Of a stretch of 64,000 bases of DNA, positions 22,100 to 35,599 are shown one piece after another. Each line of letters begins with the position of its first letter. Position 1 is the first letter of the stretch. The DNA comes from Coccinella septempunctata. Its lineage: Eukaryota > Arthropoda > Insecta > Coleoptera > Coccinellidae. The stretch is from positions 14,578,001 through 14,642,000 of the forward strand of contig NC_058190.1 of the NCBI RefSeq assembly GCF_907165205.1, written 5' to 3'. Under the pieces are notes generated by a model that saw nothing but the letters and a program-made list of their open reading frames with translations, had not been told where the DNA came from and searched no databases. A program made the translations under genes and the position numbers.

Positions 22100-23853
22100 T
22101 ATTACTACTATCATAAACATATGCGGGAGTGTGGACAAATATAGGCTGGTCTAGTTTTTTTACTACTACTTTTTTTTATTACTACTTACATATCTTTAAC
22201 ATGGCTCTCAAAGATAGCAAGTTCCCATCGTGCTGGAAAATGACTAAGGTTGTCCCGGTGTTGAAAGGTGGTGACCCAACTGATTTAAAAATTACAGGCC
22301 TATCTCTCTTCTTTCGAATTTTGCAAAGCTGTTCGACATCGCATTATACCAGAAAATATATCCTGCTGTGAGGCACTTGATAAGCCAGGAACAGCATGGC
22401 TTTATGTCGAAGAGATCGTGTACTACTAATCTGGCGGTTTTCTCTCAGCATGTTTCTGAGATTCTGGATAGAATTGGCCAGGTGGTCACTATATACACTG
22501 ATTTTCAGAAGACGTTTGATAAGGTTGATCATAAACTTCTGATACATAAGTTTGGCTTCTCTGATGATCTAGTAAATTTTTTTATGTCCTATCTGTCGTG
22601 TCGTCAGCAGTTTGTCTACCTGGAGGGACGCTGCTCTGTACTTTATATTTCTACATCTGGTGTATCCCATGGTTCTAATCTAGGTCCACTGCTGTTTATT
22701 ATTTTTGTCAATGATCTGCTCCAAGATCTTGCTGGTGAGTACAGCTTTGCTAGATGGCATGGTGGAATGGTGATAGCTGTTGGGGAGCTAATTAATCCTG
22801 TTCGTGCATTGGCTTATGCCGACGATTTTAAAATCTTTTGTGATATAGGCTCTATTGAAGACTGCGTTCGCCTACAGCGTGCCCTGAACTCATTGTTGAT
22901 TTGGTGTGGCAGAAATCTACTTCCATTGAGCATTTTTAAGTGCAATGTCGTCACGTACACTAGGAAAAAGAACTATCTCTTGTATAGTTATAGTTTTTAT
23001 GGCAGCGTTCTGAGCAGAAAAACGGAAATAAGGGATCTTGGCATTGTCTTCGATCAAAGATTAACATTTGTTCCTCATATGAGTCATTTACTTAGTACGA
23101 CGTCAAGGATGTATGGATTCATCGTGCGTAATAGCAAATATTTTTCTGACCTGGGAACCATGATTTTGCTGTTCAATGCTTTTGTGAGGAGTAAACTGGA
23201 GTTTAGATGCATTGTTTGGAACCCAATATACGAGTGCCATAGACATCACATGGAGGATGTTCAGAGAAGGTTTTAGAAGTACTTGATATTTAAGGAGGAG
23301 GGTGTTTATCCGATGCGGGGTTTCGATCATATTGTTGCGTTAAATAAATTCGGTGCAGTTAAGCTTGATGTCAGGAGGGGGATTGCTTGTTTGAGGTTCC
23401 TTCATGGACTCTTGAATGGCACTGTTGACTGTCCCGATTTACTCGCTAGAGTAGGATTTCATGTACGACGCCCAAGTTCAAGATCCACACACATGTTCAA
23501 CCAGAATAGCATGCTACACCCAGAACAAATATATTATTACAGTCACCTGTGTGTATGATTCGTTCTACATTCAATCAGATCTCTGTGATATTCACTTTGA
23601 TAGAGTTTCCATGATATGTAAAACTTTCATTAATTTTTGTCATAATAAATAAGAGTGTTAGTTTCAAATTTTTTCTGTTAGCAACTTGTTCACTTTTTTA
23701 GTTTCACTGTTCATTGCCCTTATCTCTTAGTAATTTAATTCTAGTCTATAAGTTAGCTATTCGCATTTTAGTTTTAGTTTATAGTTTTTGTAGATTTCCT
23801 GTTACTGTGCTCTGCCTGTTGGAAATAAATCCTTATTATTATTATTACTACCA
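22100..23853 (+). pseudogene. LINE reverse transcriptase (CR1/Jockey type), inactivated
   Basis: Frame segments encode FPSCWKMTKVVPVLKGGDPT, a shift, HLISQEQHGFMSKRSCTTNL, GPLLFIIFVNDLL, then the catalytic YADD motif (LAYADDFKIF), and ETEIRDLGIVFDQRLTF-type thumb sequence (RDLGIVFDQRLTF). The long frame 22368-23276 ends at a stop and the C-terminal part resumes (FKEEGVYPMRGFD). The endonuclease region is missing. The 3' end at about 23830-23850 is AAATAAATCC followed by a TTA repeat. About 24 residues (EYSFARWHGGMVIAV region) between NDL and YADD look extra. The enzyme would copy its own RNA at a nicked target. Confidence 0.85.
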
Positions 23854-24289
23854 TCTTACCTCCTTGTTCCATGGTTCTGGTCATCTGCCTAAACCTCAGT
23901 ACTAATTACATTTTCGATAAGAGGCTTTTGTGCTTATCTTATCGAAATTTTTTCAATTCAAATGTTCATATTTTCCGAAATCAACGAATGAAGAAAATAC
24001 TACTGCAGCTTGCTGAATTTTGCAGCATAAGAATAACGAATGACATAAATATTTTTTGGCTGGAGGAAGGGGAGCTTATGAACTCTACTGGTGTTGGAAA
24101 GTATCAAATGTGAATTAATTGCCACGAGATTTACATGCGTTTAGAAGACTGCCAACTTGAACAATTAATTAAACTTACAAGAAGTTGCTAACCTTCTCTG
24201 GGTGTCACAAATTGTAGTTAGTAAATAGAGACTGAATTTTGGAATCGCTATATCTTACAAGTGACAGTGCTGCATTCATACATGGGGTG

Positions 24290-24800
24290 GGAGCCAAGCA
24301 TCTGCGATTGATTAGCAGGCAGCGTTAGGCTCTCGAACATGGGAACTGCAACACGCGTAGATGTAAATCTTGTTCTTTTTGACGGATGAGCAACTTTTTT
24401 CGGTGACGGCTCAATGTGAAGTTGAGTGGGCATTTATTTTGAAATGGGCGCAAAGATCTCATCCTCTCCATTGACGCAACCATGACAGCGGAAGGATATC
24501 GTGATTTAATTGTAGAAACTATTATTGTTGACTTTGCGACAGCCATCGGCGACAGAGTTCCATATTAATCGACAATAATGCTCGTCTACACCTGGTCAGA
24601 ATTGTGAATGACCGAATGGAAGTGCATGTCATTAACTGTATGGATTGGCAAGCCTCTTCTTCAGACCAAAATTGTATTAAACAAGTCTGGTCTGCCATGT
24701 CACAGCGATTACATCGCTCACCTGACCCACAGCAGATATTGCTGCAACAGCTCGCCTATTCTATGACGGTTCTTTGACAAATAATAATTCCTCACACTTT
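24290..24800 (+). pseudogene. Tc1-like transposase relic
   Basis: With several frameshifts, the + strand reads HLRLISRQR, then LFFLTDEQLFSVTA (first catalytic Asp), MTAEGYRDLIVE, IDNNARLHLVRIVND (the second Asp position) and MDWQASSSDQNCIKQVWSAM, which aligns with the WPARSPDLNPIEHVWD motif although the catalytic Glu is changed. It is an old, non-functional copy. The inverted repeats were not located. Confidence 0.6.
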
Positions 24801-25549
24801 CATTGATAACGTAATTGACACATGCTGATTAGAGCTAAGAGCACTAGAGGACGCCCAACTTGATACTAAACCTCTACTTCAAAGTGTTAGTAACAGTAAA
24901 CCTTTTTTAGCCTGTAGACTGCACCATGTAAAATCTTCATTTAGTTAATTTCTCTATTAAATTCGAAATGCTACTGTTTTACATGTAGCATTTACTGGAC
25001 TGACTTTCAGTCCAAACTTGGGCTATTGTTTTCCTAAGCGTATCATCCTCCTTTTTCATACATATACTTCACGAGTGAAAATAGGCTATGCTCGTCGTGC
25101 TTTTCGGTTTTATCCACTCCATATTTATTGTTGTTGCTCTAAAGCAGTCTTGTTTACTGTTGCAATTTCAGACAGGTCAACCTGACTTAATAAATATAAA
25201 AAATCCACTCAAATTTTTCAGAAAATGACCTATGGGAAGAGTTGTAGCATCTTTCAACAACAGAAGAGTCAGTTAAGAGTTATAAAAATAATGAATTCTC
25301 AAAGTCACAATACATTAGTGGTCAGAAAACTTTAACTGGTATCCAAAAAAATAATTTATGTTCAACAAATTCAGAAGAGCTTAATTTATTCATGAGATAT
25401 GACAATAAATTTATGCCACAAATGAAAGTTATCCTGTATGATACGTCTTGTAAAGAGGCTCGAGTTAACATATTTTATGTTCATCATTTTCTATAACGAA
25501 TGGTGCCAAATTACCCTGTTATGCATGAAATCAACTACTAACATTCCTT
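24801..25549. other. Intronic DNA, nothing recognised
   Basis: AT-rich, no exon or repeat end identified. Confidence 0.35.
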
Positions 25550-26130
25550 CTTAAAGCGGTGTGTGTTAGATAATAAACGCCTTCGCAAACGCCATCTAAT
25601 GCATGTTTAATATTCCCGTATGCAACAACGATTACCGCACTTTGTTATCAGCTCATCGCCGGCAGACGTAGCGAAACCGCATGCACGTAAAGACAAAAGA
25701 CACCGTTGTCTTCTACCATAGAGATGATCGTATTGTTCTGTGGATGCGCATAAATCCACGCCAACAATGCACGACTACTGCAAAATAACTAATTCCGCGG
25801 GTTTTCCGCCGTTATTCCTATTAACGTATGGATTTATGTTCTTCGGCCGCAAACCGCATACCCAGTGCCCAGTTCATGAACTGCAGGGCTTCCCTCCTAA
25901 CCCGTTTTTATTTCGGGTGTTAACGAATAAACATTACACACAACGAAAGAGAACACAGAAATATGTGATTTATTAGCCGACGCTGTCTACGATTGCTGAG
26001 CGCAATTATTTATAGTTTACATTTGCGCTTAACTGGACGGACATTTGTTATTCGCAATCGATGCTTTGTGTTCGTGGCTTCCGCAAGGTTATCAAAATAG
26101 ATGAAGCACTAATGGAAATATCACTTTGGA
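25550..26130. promoter_or_regulatory. GC-richer unique patch, candidate intronic regulatory region
   Basis: Composition is more balanced than the surroundings, with no repeat ends, no inverted repeats and no coding frame with splice sites. Such patches inside the long introns of neural guidance genes are often conserved enhancers, but nothing in the sequence proves this. It could equally be old transposon DNA. Confidence 0.2.
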
Positions 26131-29100
26131 AGCACCCAGAAATTTCCTTTTCTGTGGTAGTTGCCATTCATCTGCAATTTATAGGAACCATTATGTTTGT
26201 TGCTTGATTAAACTAAATCAACTAGTGTTTGAGACGTGAAGGTTTCATTTCTTGTATTTTTAAATTACATACCTGTTTAATATTACATAGTTTCAGCATA
26301 CTTTGTTCATCAATGTGAGATAGATGATCCGATTTCTATTCTCCTGAGCGAAAGAATAGTCAAGAATAAGGGTCGAGGAGGTAGGTACCCTAACCAAATG
26401 TACGACCTCATATTCGCACACTCTCCAACCAAGTTCTAAAAGAACTTCTTCTTTTAGAGTTCAATGTCTCCAACCAACTTTTCCAACATTGAAAATCTCA
26501 GTCTCACTGCTATTTCTAGATAACTGTTTGTAGTTATGAAATAAGAATTTCATTCCAACTATAACAATTAATGGTAAACGGGGCTTTAAAATAAAAAAGT
26601 TTTATAGTCAAAAATCCACTATTATTTGAAAACAATTCATCTTTCGGCTGACATGTTTCGACTATAAAACATTTATCTTCAAAGCCATACTGAAATGTGG
26701 AAACAGTGTAAGTACTTAATTCCAAAAATGCTCCAATCTTGACCTCACCTATAAATAAATAAGAGGACTTTCCCTCCTCCCATTTTAAAATAATCGAAAT
26801 CCAAATTTCAGTAACATTTTTTGCCATTATCTGCATACATTTACGCTCATTCAGGTATTTTTCATCACGGTCGAATATTTTATCTTGTCTAAAAAAAGTT
26901 TAAATAGACCCATTCTACGAAATTATTTCAATTCATCTGTATCATCCGAAATCGAGTGAAAGTAAAATATATTTGTTCACAGCGAAGCGTATGTGATGCT
27001 TAAAATTCAGAGCGCATATATTCACTTGGAATAAATTTAATGCCAACCTAACAGTCAGATATTAGAAGTTGTTAAAACGCTTCATTATTAGTAAAGTAGT
27101 ATAGGTACGAGAGCTTTAATTGCTTGAAATTATACAGGAAAAAAAGCTGAGTAATCCCTTGTGATTTCATATCCCACCTACTGTGTTCCTCATTGAATTA
27201 TACTATTTCCCTAGAGTTCGGACATACCATTGACTCCTAACGCTAATCGCAATAATGTAGGTAATTTCGCATTTATCGACATCATTTATACGTGATATGT
27301 CGCCCTGTGTGGGTCATTATCTTTATTGATCCTGATGGTATTCCATTCAATCATGAATAATATGTTTATCGTATACAGGAACTACAGGGTGTAAATGAAT
27401 AGTTGCTAAAAAATGTAAGGGGTTATTGCCTATCAAAATAAGTGTGGTTCTTTGATATAATTTTTTTGAGCATCGTCTGCTTGAATATAGCACCCTTAAG
27501 ATAACACCTGAAATAACTTTCCTCTTATTAACCAGAAAACTCTAAGAAATTATATTGAGCACACATTGTATGAGATTCCAAGGCAATCAAAGAAAGTTGG
27601 TGGTGTTTTCCCTACACCATTGCATTGCATTGGGTTTCTCAGAAAAATTGCTTTTCAGGTACTATTTTTAGGGGGCTGTGCTCTGGGCTATATCTAAGCA
27701 GGTTTGTTCAACAACAAAAAAATATGTATAAATAAACAGGGTGTCCCGGAAACCGACGTCAATCCGGCACATGGCTCATTTCTGACCAGAATATCAAAAT
27801 ATGGTTCTAGTAGAAGTGTCTTGGTTTTCGAGATATTGACGGTTTTGTGGAATTCGTCGAAATCATCACCTCATTGATTGTTTTCAAAACCACGGCTACA
27901 AATGTTGATGTTTTGTTGTTTTTTTTTTCTAATCGAATATTAGGGATGAATCAGTCTATTCAACATGATCAGATTATCCCAAGGTTACTATGGTGTTTAA
28001 AATAATAAGTTTAAAATGTCGACGCCGAGGTGGATAGAACATGTTGTAACTTGAAACCTCGAAAGGCACCCAAGAATGTGCGTAATTCTGTAATAATCCT
28101 TACATTACTGTGCCGGAGACAACTGGTGCAAATAGTTATAACAACAATTTAATAACTTTTGTTAACACAGAACTCAACAAACTGTTCAAATTCATCAAGG
28201 TCAGACGTGAATGCGGTTCTTTACGAAGTATTTCAGGTTCTCATTTCGTATTTCTTCCGAAATACAATTTTAGTTCAGAAGATTTTGACTTTCGGTGTTG
28301 AACCTTCTGGTATTCCCATAAAGGGTGTCTCCGCCACACGTTATTCAATCCCAAACTAAAATGCATTTCGGCAACTTTTCAGAAAAAACTCGTCAAGAAA
28401 TATAAACTGTCGAAAGATAAAAAACCTTTTTTTTTTGTGTCTGCCATATGACAGGCTTCATTATTATATGCCTGTTTCTGTGATGAATGATGCTGGCAAG
28501 GTGCCTTGTCAAATTCATTGCATCCTGAAGGTAGTGTAAGTGATTGAATAATAAAAGGGAGAAGAAGTATATGATTAATTCCACCAAATGTACTTTTATC
28601 GAAATAATGGACGTTTTGTGTTTTCGCAAATAGTACGAACGTTAGAGTTGAACAAAATTATAATTTTGCCCAACACTTGTCGATGTCAGCTTCCGAGCAG
28701 CTATTAGTCTTCCTCTGGCCTTGAATGAGCATGATCAAATATTCAGAACGATGTTGCAGCCATCAATATTATTTATCTGCGGAACATGACTACCGATATG
28801 AAGCAATCATCCACAGTTTCTCTTTATCGATTCAACATGAATTTTAAGATAATGTTATACCATTACTGAAACGAATTCCAGCCAAGTTATGAATAGCCAA
28901 TTACTAACGTTCTGCTGAGATATAATTTTCTGCGCTGTTGCAGATTATTATGCGAAAATTCATTGCACTATTATTCGGAATTAATTAGTAGACGAACATA
29001 GTCCTTAAATGTTTTAATTAGGATGACTTATGATGACTATGAACATCTTTTTTCGTTCTGAGCGTTCATGCCCCATAATTATTGATTCCCAATAAGCAGT

Positions 29101-29238
29101 TCAGAATCAGATATTCGAGGTGATCACTATTTGCTTCCACCAAATTCTTTAATTCCCTAATGCTAGAATATATCCTTAAAATGTATTCGGATAATTTTCG
29201 AGTATCGATTATATTAGAAATCCGTTCCGTACCTATTA
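26131..29238. other. Intronic DNA with isolated transposon-like termini
   Basis: CAGGGTGTAAATGAATAG at about 27385 and CAGGGTGTCCCGGAAACC at about 27736 look like ends of DNA elements, but no partner ends were found. The open frame at 26534-26836 has no recognisable domain. Confidence 0.35.
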
Positions 29239-29510
29239 TTATATTATCTTCATTCTCTATAGGTACTGAAGTACGCCTCAGAAGCTCTGTGAGCTCTGTG
29301 AGCCGAGTTCGAAGAACCAGTTGTATTCTGGGTAGGCTTTGTTATTAATGTGTCCCGACGCCAACACAGCACAGCACTGTTAATTTTAACCCAACAGTGA
29401 AAGATGGCCGTACCCGTATTGACTAGAAAATGTCTTCTCTAGCCCGGGATCGAACTCAGTACCTTGCGGTATACTGAGCCAACGCTTTTAACCACCAAAC
29501 CACAGACGCT
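29239..29510 (-). mobile_element. tRNA-derived SINE, copy 2
   Basis: It matches the SINE at 12678-12939 from the head (TGGTTTGGTGGTTAAAAGCG, box A-like; GAGTTCGATCCCGGG, box B, forward about 29443-29457) to the tail near 29239. It carries an extra short insert (AAGATGGCCGTACCCGTATT, forward 29400-29420) compared with copy 1, or copy 1 has lost it. A target duplication is not clear. Confidence 0.75.
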
Positions 29511-30734
29511 AAGGTCGCTAAGTAAGAACATGGAACTCATCCTACAAAAAGTGTTACGTTACTTCAAGACCTAACTGAAATCAATTCAGAATGTTCTGAG
29601 ATGCACCTGGATTTCTCTTCCGAATAGGAAAGACAACAATTCATTTTCAATTTCATTTTCCTTCCGATCAACTCTTCAAACCAGGATTAGATTCACTCCT
29701 GAAAGTAATTTTCTCGAGTAATGAAAATGATAAAATTGTCAAGGTAATAAAGTATATCGAGTTTTGAAGAATAACTCATTCTGATGTTTCAGAGATAATA
29801 TTCGTCGCCAATTCGAGGCAAAACGTGATTTCCTTTTATGAGTCAACAAGAACTTAATTAAAGAAGTTTAGAGGAACGAGTGCATTCTTGTGTAAGCCAA
29901 AGTTAGCCCGGAATAAAGAGAGAGTAGACCAGATTGAGGCTGTCACATTTAAGAGGTATTAAACGAACGAAAAAGGTTGGGGATTTCAATGTAATCAACT
30001 AGAATTATCTCGCGTTCCATAGTAGCATTGCAAAAAATACCCATTTTAATCACAATTGTTTCAAATGAGCTGTAAAAAAATCAAATGAGGTACATTACAA
30101 TTCCCAACGATTATTGACGATTTAATTTTCGAATCAAATAATATCACATCATAAATTAACAAAATCATACGGTTGTTGGAAACCGGCGATAGTTCAATCC
30201 AGTACCTATCTAGAAACGACAGACCTTTCTATACCTAAAAAAGTTATAAGTTTCTAAACTGAACACACACTGAGCGCGCGTACAATATTATTTCCGTGAA
30301 AATCCTGAAACAGTTTGCGTTTCATTTTTAACGTCTTGTTGTAGGTCTTTTGGCGTCATCACAGATTTTGACAACTAATAACATGTGATATCTTATTCAG
30401 AAAGTCCTATTTCGATCATTAGGTCTATTTGAATAGTATATTTCATCATTACCAGTTTATAAAGTACGCTATTTCGCGCGATGAGTTGCAAGTACGAAAA
30501 AAGCCTTTCTGGACGTGTAATGAACGATATTTTTCATTATACCATTCTGAAAACAAGAACACAGGAAAAAATTAAGTATTTGCAATGATTATTCAAAACA
30601 TTGACATCTACTGTAATGGAGCAATCGCTGCTTTGTGTTCCCAAAAGAAGAAATAATTATTTTTTCTGTGACAGGAAGAAAGTTTAACACTTTATCTCTC
30701 TTGAGTAACAAATGTTATTTCGTCAACAGGTATA
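29511..30734. other. AT-rich intronic DNA, nothing recognised
   Basis: No exon, RNA gene or repeat end identified. Confidence 0.35.
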
Positions 30735-31110
30735 AAATGTACTCGAAAACGTCGCATTGTACGAGGAAATATGGGGACTACCTACTTTTTCTCGACTTTC
30801 ATTTTACGAATTAGTCAAATATTCATTAATTCACGTTTAACTTACTCTTAAGAGAATCTATGAATTTCTGGTATTTTCATAATGAAGAAAGTGAAAGATG
30901 TGGGAGGAATTTTGTATTCCTAGAAGATTAATTACATCAATGAAGAACTATATTCCGAAAATAATTATTCTATTCGATTGAATCGTTCGTGAGGAAGATT
31001 GAAAATGACATTTTTTTGGATTTCCAACACCTGTATTTTTTGAACCGAGCCGAATTGAAAAAAATGTTGAAGGTAAAAATTATGTCTCAAGAATTTAATG
31101 TTGAAAGTAT
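30735..31110. mobile_element. MITE, CAGGGTGAGTC family, old partial copy
   Basis: The interior boxes of the family are recognisable in order: CTCGAAAACGTCGCATTGTA, AACTATATTCCGAAA, TTTGAACCGAGCCGA and CTCAAGAATTTAATGTTGAA. Both CAGGG termini are lost or too diverged. It is clearly older than copies 1-3. Confidence 0.6.
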
Positions 31111-32930
31111 GTGGATAAAAAAGTAATTCTATTTCTTAAATAATCTGATGTGAGAATTGAACTATTAATTCAGCAGATACATTATGTGATGAAAATTCTT
31201 TGTTGAACTCCTTGGTCCCTACCAATTAGCAATTACTAGGGAGTAATTCACCTAAACCACTCGCTAGTCCCGAACCCCAGTTTTGCAATCAATTTTACCT
31301 GAGTCTGATACGAAATTTCATCGGCGGAAATTAAGAGTGACACGAAGAGTAGAAGGAATGGGTTGATTTCAGTGCATGAGAATGCTCCAGATTTGGGAAC
31401 GTCATCGGTTGGTTGGAGTAATTGCAAGTATTCCGAGGCGTACCTAATTTTAAAGGTCCAATCATCATTAATGAATATTACCAGTGAGTTGTTATCCCGG
31501 GTTTGATATTAAATGATATGGTGAAATTTCAGTGCAAAAAAAAATATGAATTGAAAAAATAAAGAAAAAAAAATAAGAAAGAAAGAATGTCGTACTGGCA
31601 AATGGCTTCCACGGAACCAACAGATGACGATCACATGATCGCTATCTAAAAATAGGGCTTACTTGTTGTATTTTAGTTTTCTTTTGCTTTTTCAACTCAA
31701 ACTCACCTTTACTCTATCAAATCGAATTTGCTCCTGCGTGACTCGTATCACGTTCTAATGCTAGGAAATGCTCGTGTGAGTAAGTCGTACCCTTGAGTGC
31801 TTTATTCAATATACCATGATATTACTAAAAATATTTTTACAATTTCATGTTTGGTTTTCATGTTGTTATGTGCTATAAAACTATGAAAAAAATCGTTATT
31901 TTTTCAATTCTATTTTTTTATGATAACAATTAGATAGAAAAAACTAATATCGTCAGTGCAATGAAGCATACATATTTTTGGGATATAAATATAATCTTTC
32001 GAATATTCCCCTGTAATTCTATCAAACAACCCCAATCTCGATGGCATAATGAAGTGTATAAACTACACATACACTTTTTTGATGTTGACGTTTTATAACC
32101 ATGATTTCTTCTCAGTCCTCATTCCTCATTTACCTGTGGTATTTCATTAAAATCATTAGAAACAATTATAACTACTTATTTGCTCTCATGAAGTATTCAT
32201 GAATAATTTATGGTAGTTCTCGGCCAAACTCTGATTAGTTTTGCATTTTTATGTTCATCTCTGGGCATTTCTCTATAATTCAAGTTAACGTTTCGTGGTA
32301 ATTTTTTTATTTTTCTGAACTCAAACGACTGATACTTTTGTGAAACAGTCATGTCAGTAGAAAAGTTTCGAAAAAATGTGTCATCTACAGAATATGTATT
32401 TTGATTTTATGTTGCCAATCTGGAACGTTAGTAGTGTTGTGCATAAGACCACAATAAATGTATATCGACACATTTAAATCGGTGATAGGTGAATTTCTTA
32501 TTGATCTTTCAGGATTCGTTATTTTTGTTTATAAGCTGAAGATATTGAGGAAGGCTCTAAAAGACACAGTCGTCTACTATTTCTAGTTGTGTTGAGATCT
32601 ATAGTGGCCGTATGGACCGTTTCATTAAACGAAGATTAAGTCCTGATACGACGTTCAAGCATTTAATTTCTATGCAATAAAAACGGTTTGAGAAATTAAT
32701 CTCGTTCAATGAGACGGTGCATATCGCCATTGATTTATAACAACTGATGTATTATAATATAGGTCGTTCATCACATAACAGTTTTCAAACTTATTTTGCA
32801 ATCTATCTCTTCTATTAAAAAACATTGATTTCAAATCTCGAGATTTTCTTAACATGTAGCAATATGTGTTTATATTGTTCACTCAAATGCAACAAAATAA
32901 AACAAACAATTAATAAGAATCAGGACCCTA
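31111..32930. other. Intronic DNA, nothing recognised
   Basis: AT-rich with A-rich runs around 31540-31590; no feature identified. Confidence 0.35.
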
Positions 32931-34291
32931 TACAGAGTATTTCATAAGTCGTTGACCATAGCCTAATGGTGAATGCAGTTCATACAGGCCTTTCAGAAGA
33001 GTTGCTTGTTTTGTATCCTAAGGCTATTAGTTTCGGAGATACGGGGTAAATCATGAACATTGGCCTAAATTTGCGATAACTATTCACATCCCTTACAGAA
33101 ATTTCATTATTGCCATGAAAAGCTACATAATTTATTCTAAGAAATTCAATTTTCACTTTGCATGGCACATCTGTCACAAGGGAAGAGGAACCAGACGAAT
33201 TCATATTTTATGTCATTTTTCCGAAATGCGGTCCTGTTTTTATTCCTTCGGTGATAATATTTATTGTCTTTTGGCGAGATTCTGAATTATTTTAAATTCT
33301 GTTGAATTCTTTTTCATTTTAAATCCTCAGCACGTACTCTGTGTTCGTGAAAAAGTGATTATAAATATGCAAAGTCGAGCTGTGAATTCTTTTGAAATTA
33401 CATGTTGAATTTAGATACACATGATGTAAACCCTCTTGGAAAATGTAATCCGTAAGTGTATTTGCTTCACAACACACATATGTGTTGAAAATTTATTCTC
33501 CCAAAAAACATTGACCTCTTTATTTCCTTTTTTCCTTTCATAAAATAACAATGAAAATGTAGTATCATAAAAGATGTTCGAAATGAAGTTCTTCCATTTC
33601 GACACATTTCGTAGCACTTAAAATCAGATTATTTATTGCCATCTTATCATATCGGGATTTTGTTAAAATTCTCCGCAGGCTTCTTCTATCCTCTGTCGCA
33701 AATGCTTCTGTGCAATGTCTGTCACTTTTTCACGCACAATCAGTGAGGACTGAGGGTTTAAAATAAAAAAGACAGAATTTAAAAAAAATCAAAATATTGA
33801 CCGAAGGCAATGAATGATATCATCAAAGTACTAAAAACAGGACCGCATTTCGAAAACATGACATAAAACATGATTTCGTCAGGTTCTTATGTCCTTGTGA
33901 CAAGTGTGCCATGCAAAGTGAAAATTGAATTTGTTAAAAGAAATTATGTCTTTTTTCATGGCAATAACGAAATATCTGTAGGACATGTAAAAATATGGAT
34001 TTTGTGGCTTGAAAGAAAAATCATGATATTCTGAGTACTGAGCTGAAAATATTGATATTTCATGAGCCGTTTGAAAGAGCATTCTGATGTGAACAAACCC
34101 ATAAATTTGATCGAAATGGACCTTGCATTCCAGAGTTATGGCTATCGCAAATTCAGGCCAATGTTCATGAATCACTCCGTATCTCCGAAACTAATAGCCT
34201 TAGGAGACAAAACAAGCAACTTTTTGAAAAGCCTGGAGGACCTCTGCATTCACCATTTGGCTGTGGCCAACGACTCATGAAACACCCTGTA
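32931..34291. mobile_element. 1.36-kb long-inverted-repeat element (TACAG-GT-TTTCAT ends)
   Basis: The left end TACAGAGTATTTCATAAGTC and right end GACTCATGAAACACCCTGTA are inverted. The arms are about 310 bases (32931-33240) and 455 bases (33836-34291) and share CCTAAGGCTATTAGTTTCGG, AATTTCATTATTGCCATGAA-type and GGACCGCATTTCG boxes. The left arm lacks about 140 bases present in the right. The central 600 bases have no recognisable gene. The open frames in the arms are mirror images of each other and not genes. Confidence 0.75.
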
Positions 34292-35599
34292 TACTGAGGC
34301 CATATTTCAATTCAAACTCTATAAAGTTTTTCATTGTATTTTTTTCTAGATCAGCATGAATACCTACTCTCTTCAAAATTAATAAATCATTGGTGTGCTT
34401 CATCTATGGAATTTTTGCGAAAGACAAAAAAAATTCTTGGGACCTATCTGGATTGTTCCTGAATATGTTGCTTTCTAAAGGTACTTCAACACAGTATCCC
34501 CTTAAAATTTAAAATCAAAAAATCAAGAATTTTGATTCACTGCTCCAACTTTATGACTTATGAAGAGAAGAAAACACTTTTAAATGGTCATTTGATGTTT
34601 CCCTCTATATTCGTGTTAGGAATATGTATATATCACTCACCCTGTACACCTACACGGAAAATAGTTGCTTACTTTTCACCATTCCCTTTCCATTTATATC
34701 CTTTGTTGAACTGTAGACTTCTTCCAAGAAGCAAGCTTGAATTTTTTTGTGCTCACCGGTTCCCTGTATTCAAATATTGAACATTACCATGAGTAGAATA
34801 AGTTGAGCGAATACATTCCTTCATCCTTTTTCGTGTTACAAATTATTTCATTATTGATATAGGACTAATCCTTGCCAAAAAATTTTGTAGGTACATAAGC
34901 TTCTAGAATTCAACTACTGATATCATCATTGGGTAATTAAACTTGCTTCTCGCTAGTGGAATGTTTAAAAAATATCACAACCGTCCAGGGTAAAATTCAA
35001 GCAACAAATACGTTGTGGAGTTTTATTTTCCCCCCGTGGGTATCGAGGGCGAATTAGCCATCTCTTTCATCAAGGTTGATATGGCCCTAAGCTGCCGAAT
35101 CATTTACCCTTCTGAATTTGGAGTAACTAAAATATCCAACGGGGTCATTCGTTCCTCACTGCTCTGTTGAAATCCGGAAGAGATTATTTTTCGAATTTAG
35201 ATTATGAACGACTTTGGATTATATGTGCCGCGGGAGCGTTTTTCGAATTCTACATTCAGGGCGGCCAGCGTGGACAAATTGGATTTTAATTTAGATTTAT
35301 ACATTTCCTTTTCGAGGATACGAACTTGACAAAATGGGCCAGGTGGTGGCTTTTGTTTCAGTGCAAATCTTTTGGGTTAGTTGGATTGTATTCCGCATTT
35401 TCAACGTATGAAGATCACGTTATGTATTATAAATGGATTAAAACTCGAAAAGTATTTATTTTCACTCCTGATATCACAGTTGAAATTACAACAAATAATT
35501 TATCATTTGTACCTACGTCAGATAGTAGGTACACATTATGATTTCATAACCAAATTTTTCAGATATTCAATTATTTCGTATTCGACAAAGAATACATTT
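34292..35599. other. Intronic DNA; GC-richer unique patch at about 35000-35300
   Basis: CACCCTGTA at about 34637 is a lone transposon-like terminus. The segment 34990-35300 is more balanced in composition and repeat-free, a weak candidate regulatory region. No exon is seen. Confidence 0.3.

Noticed and set aside
34062..34280. Open frames in the arms of the 32931-34291 element
   Set aside because: They are mirror images of 32980-33204 in the opposite arm, as expected of inverted repeats, not genes.
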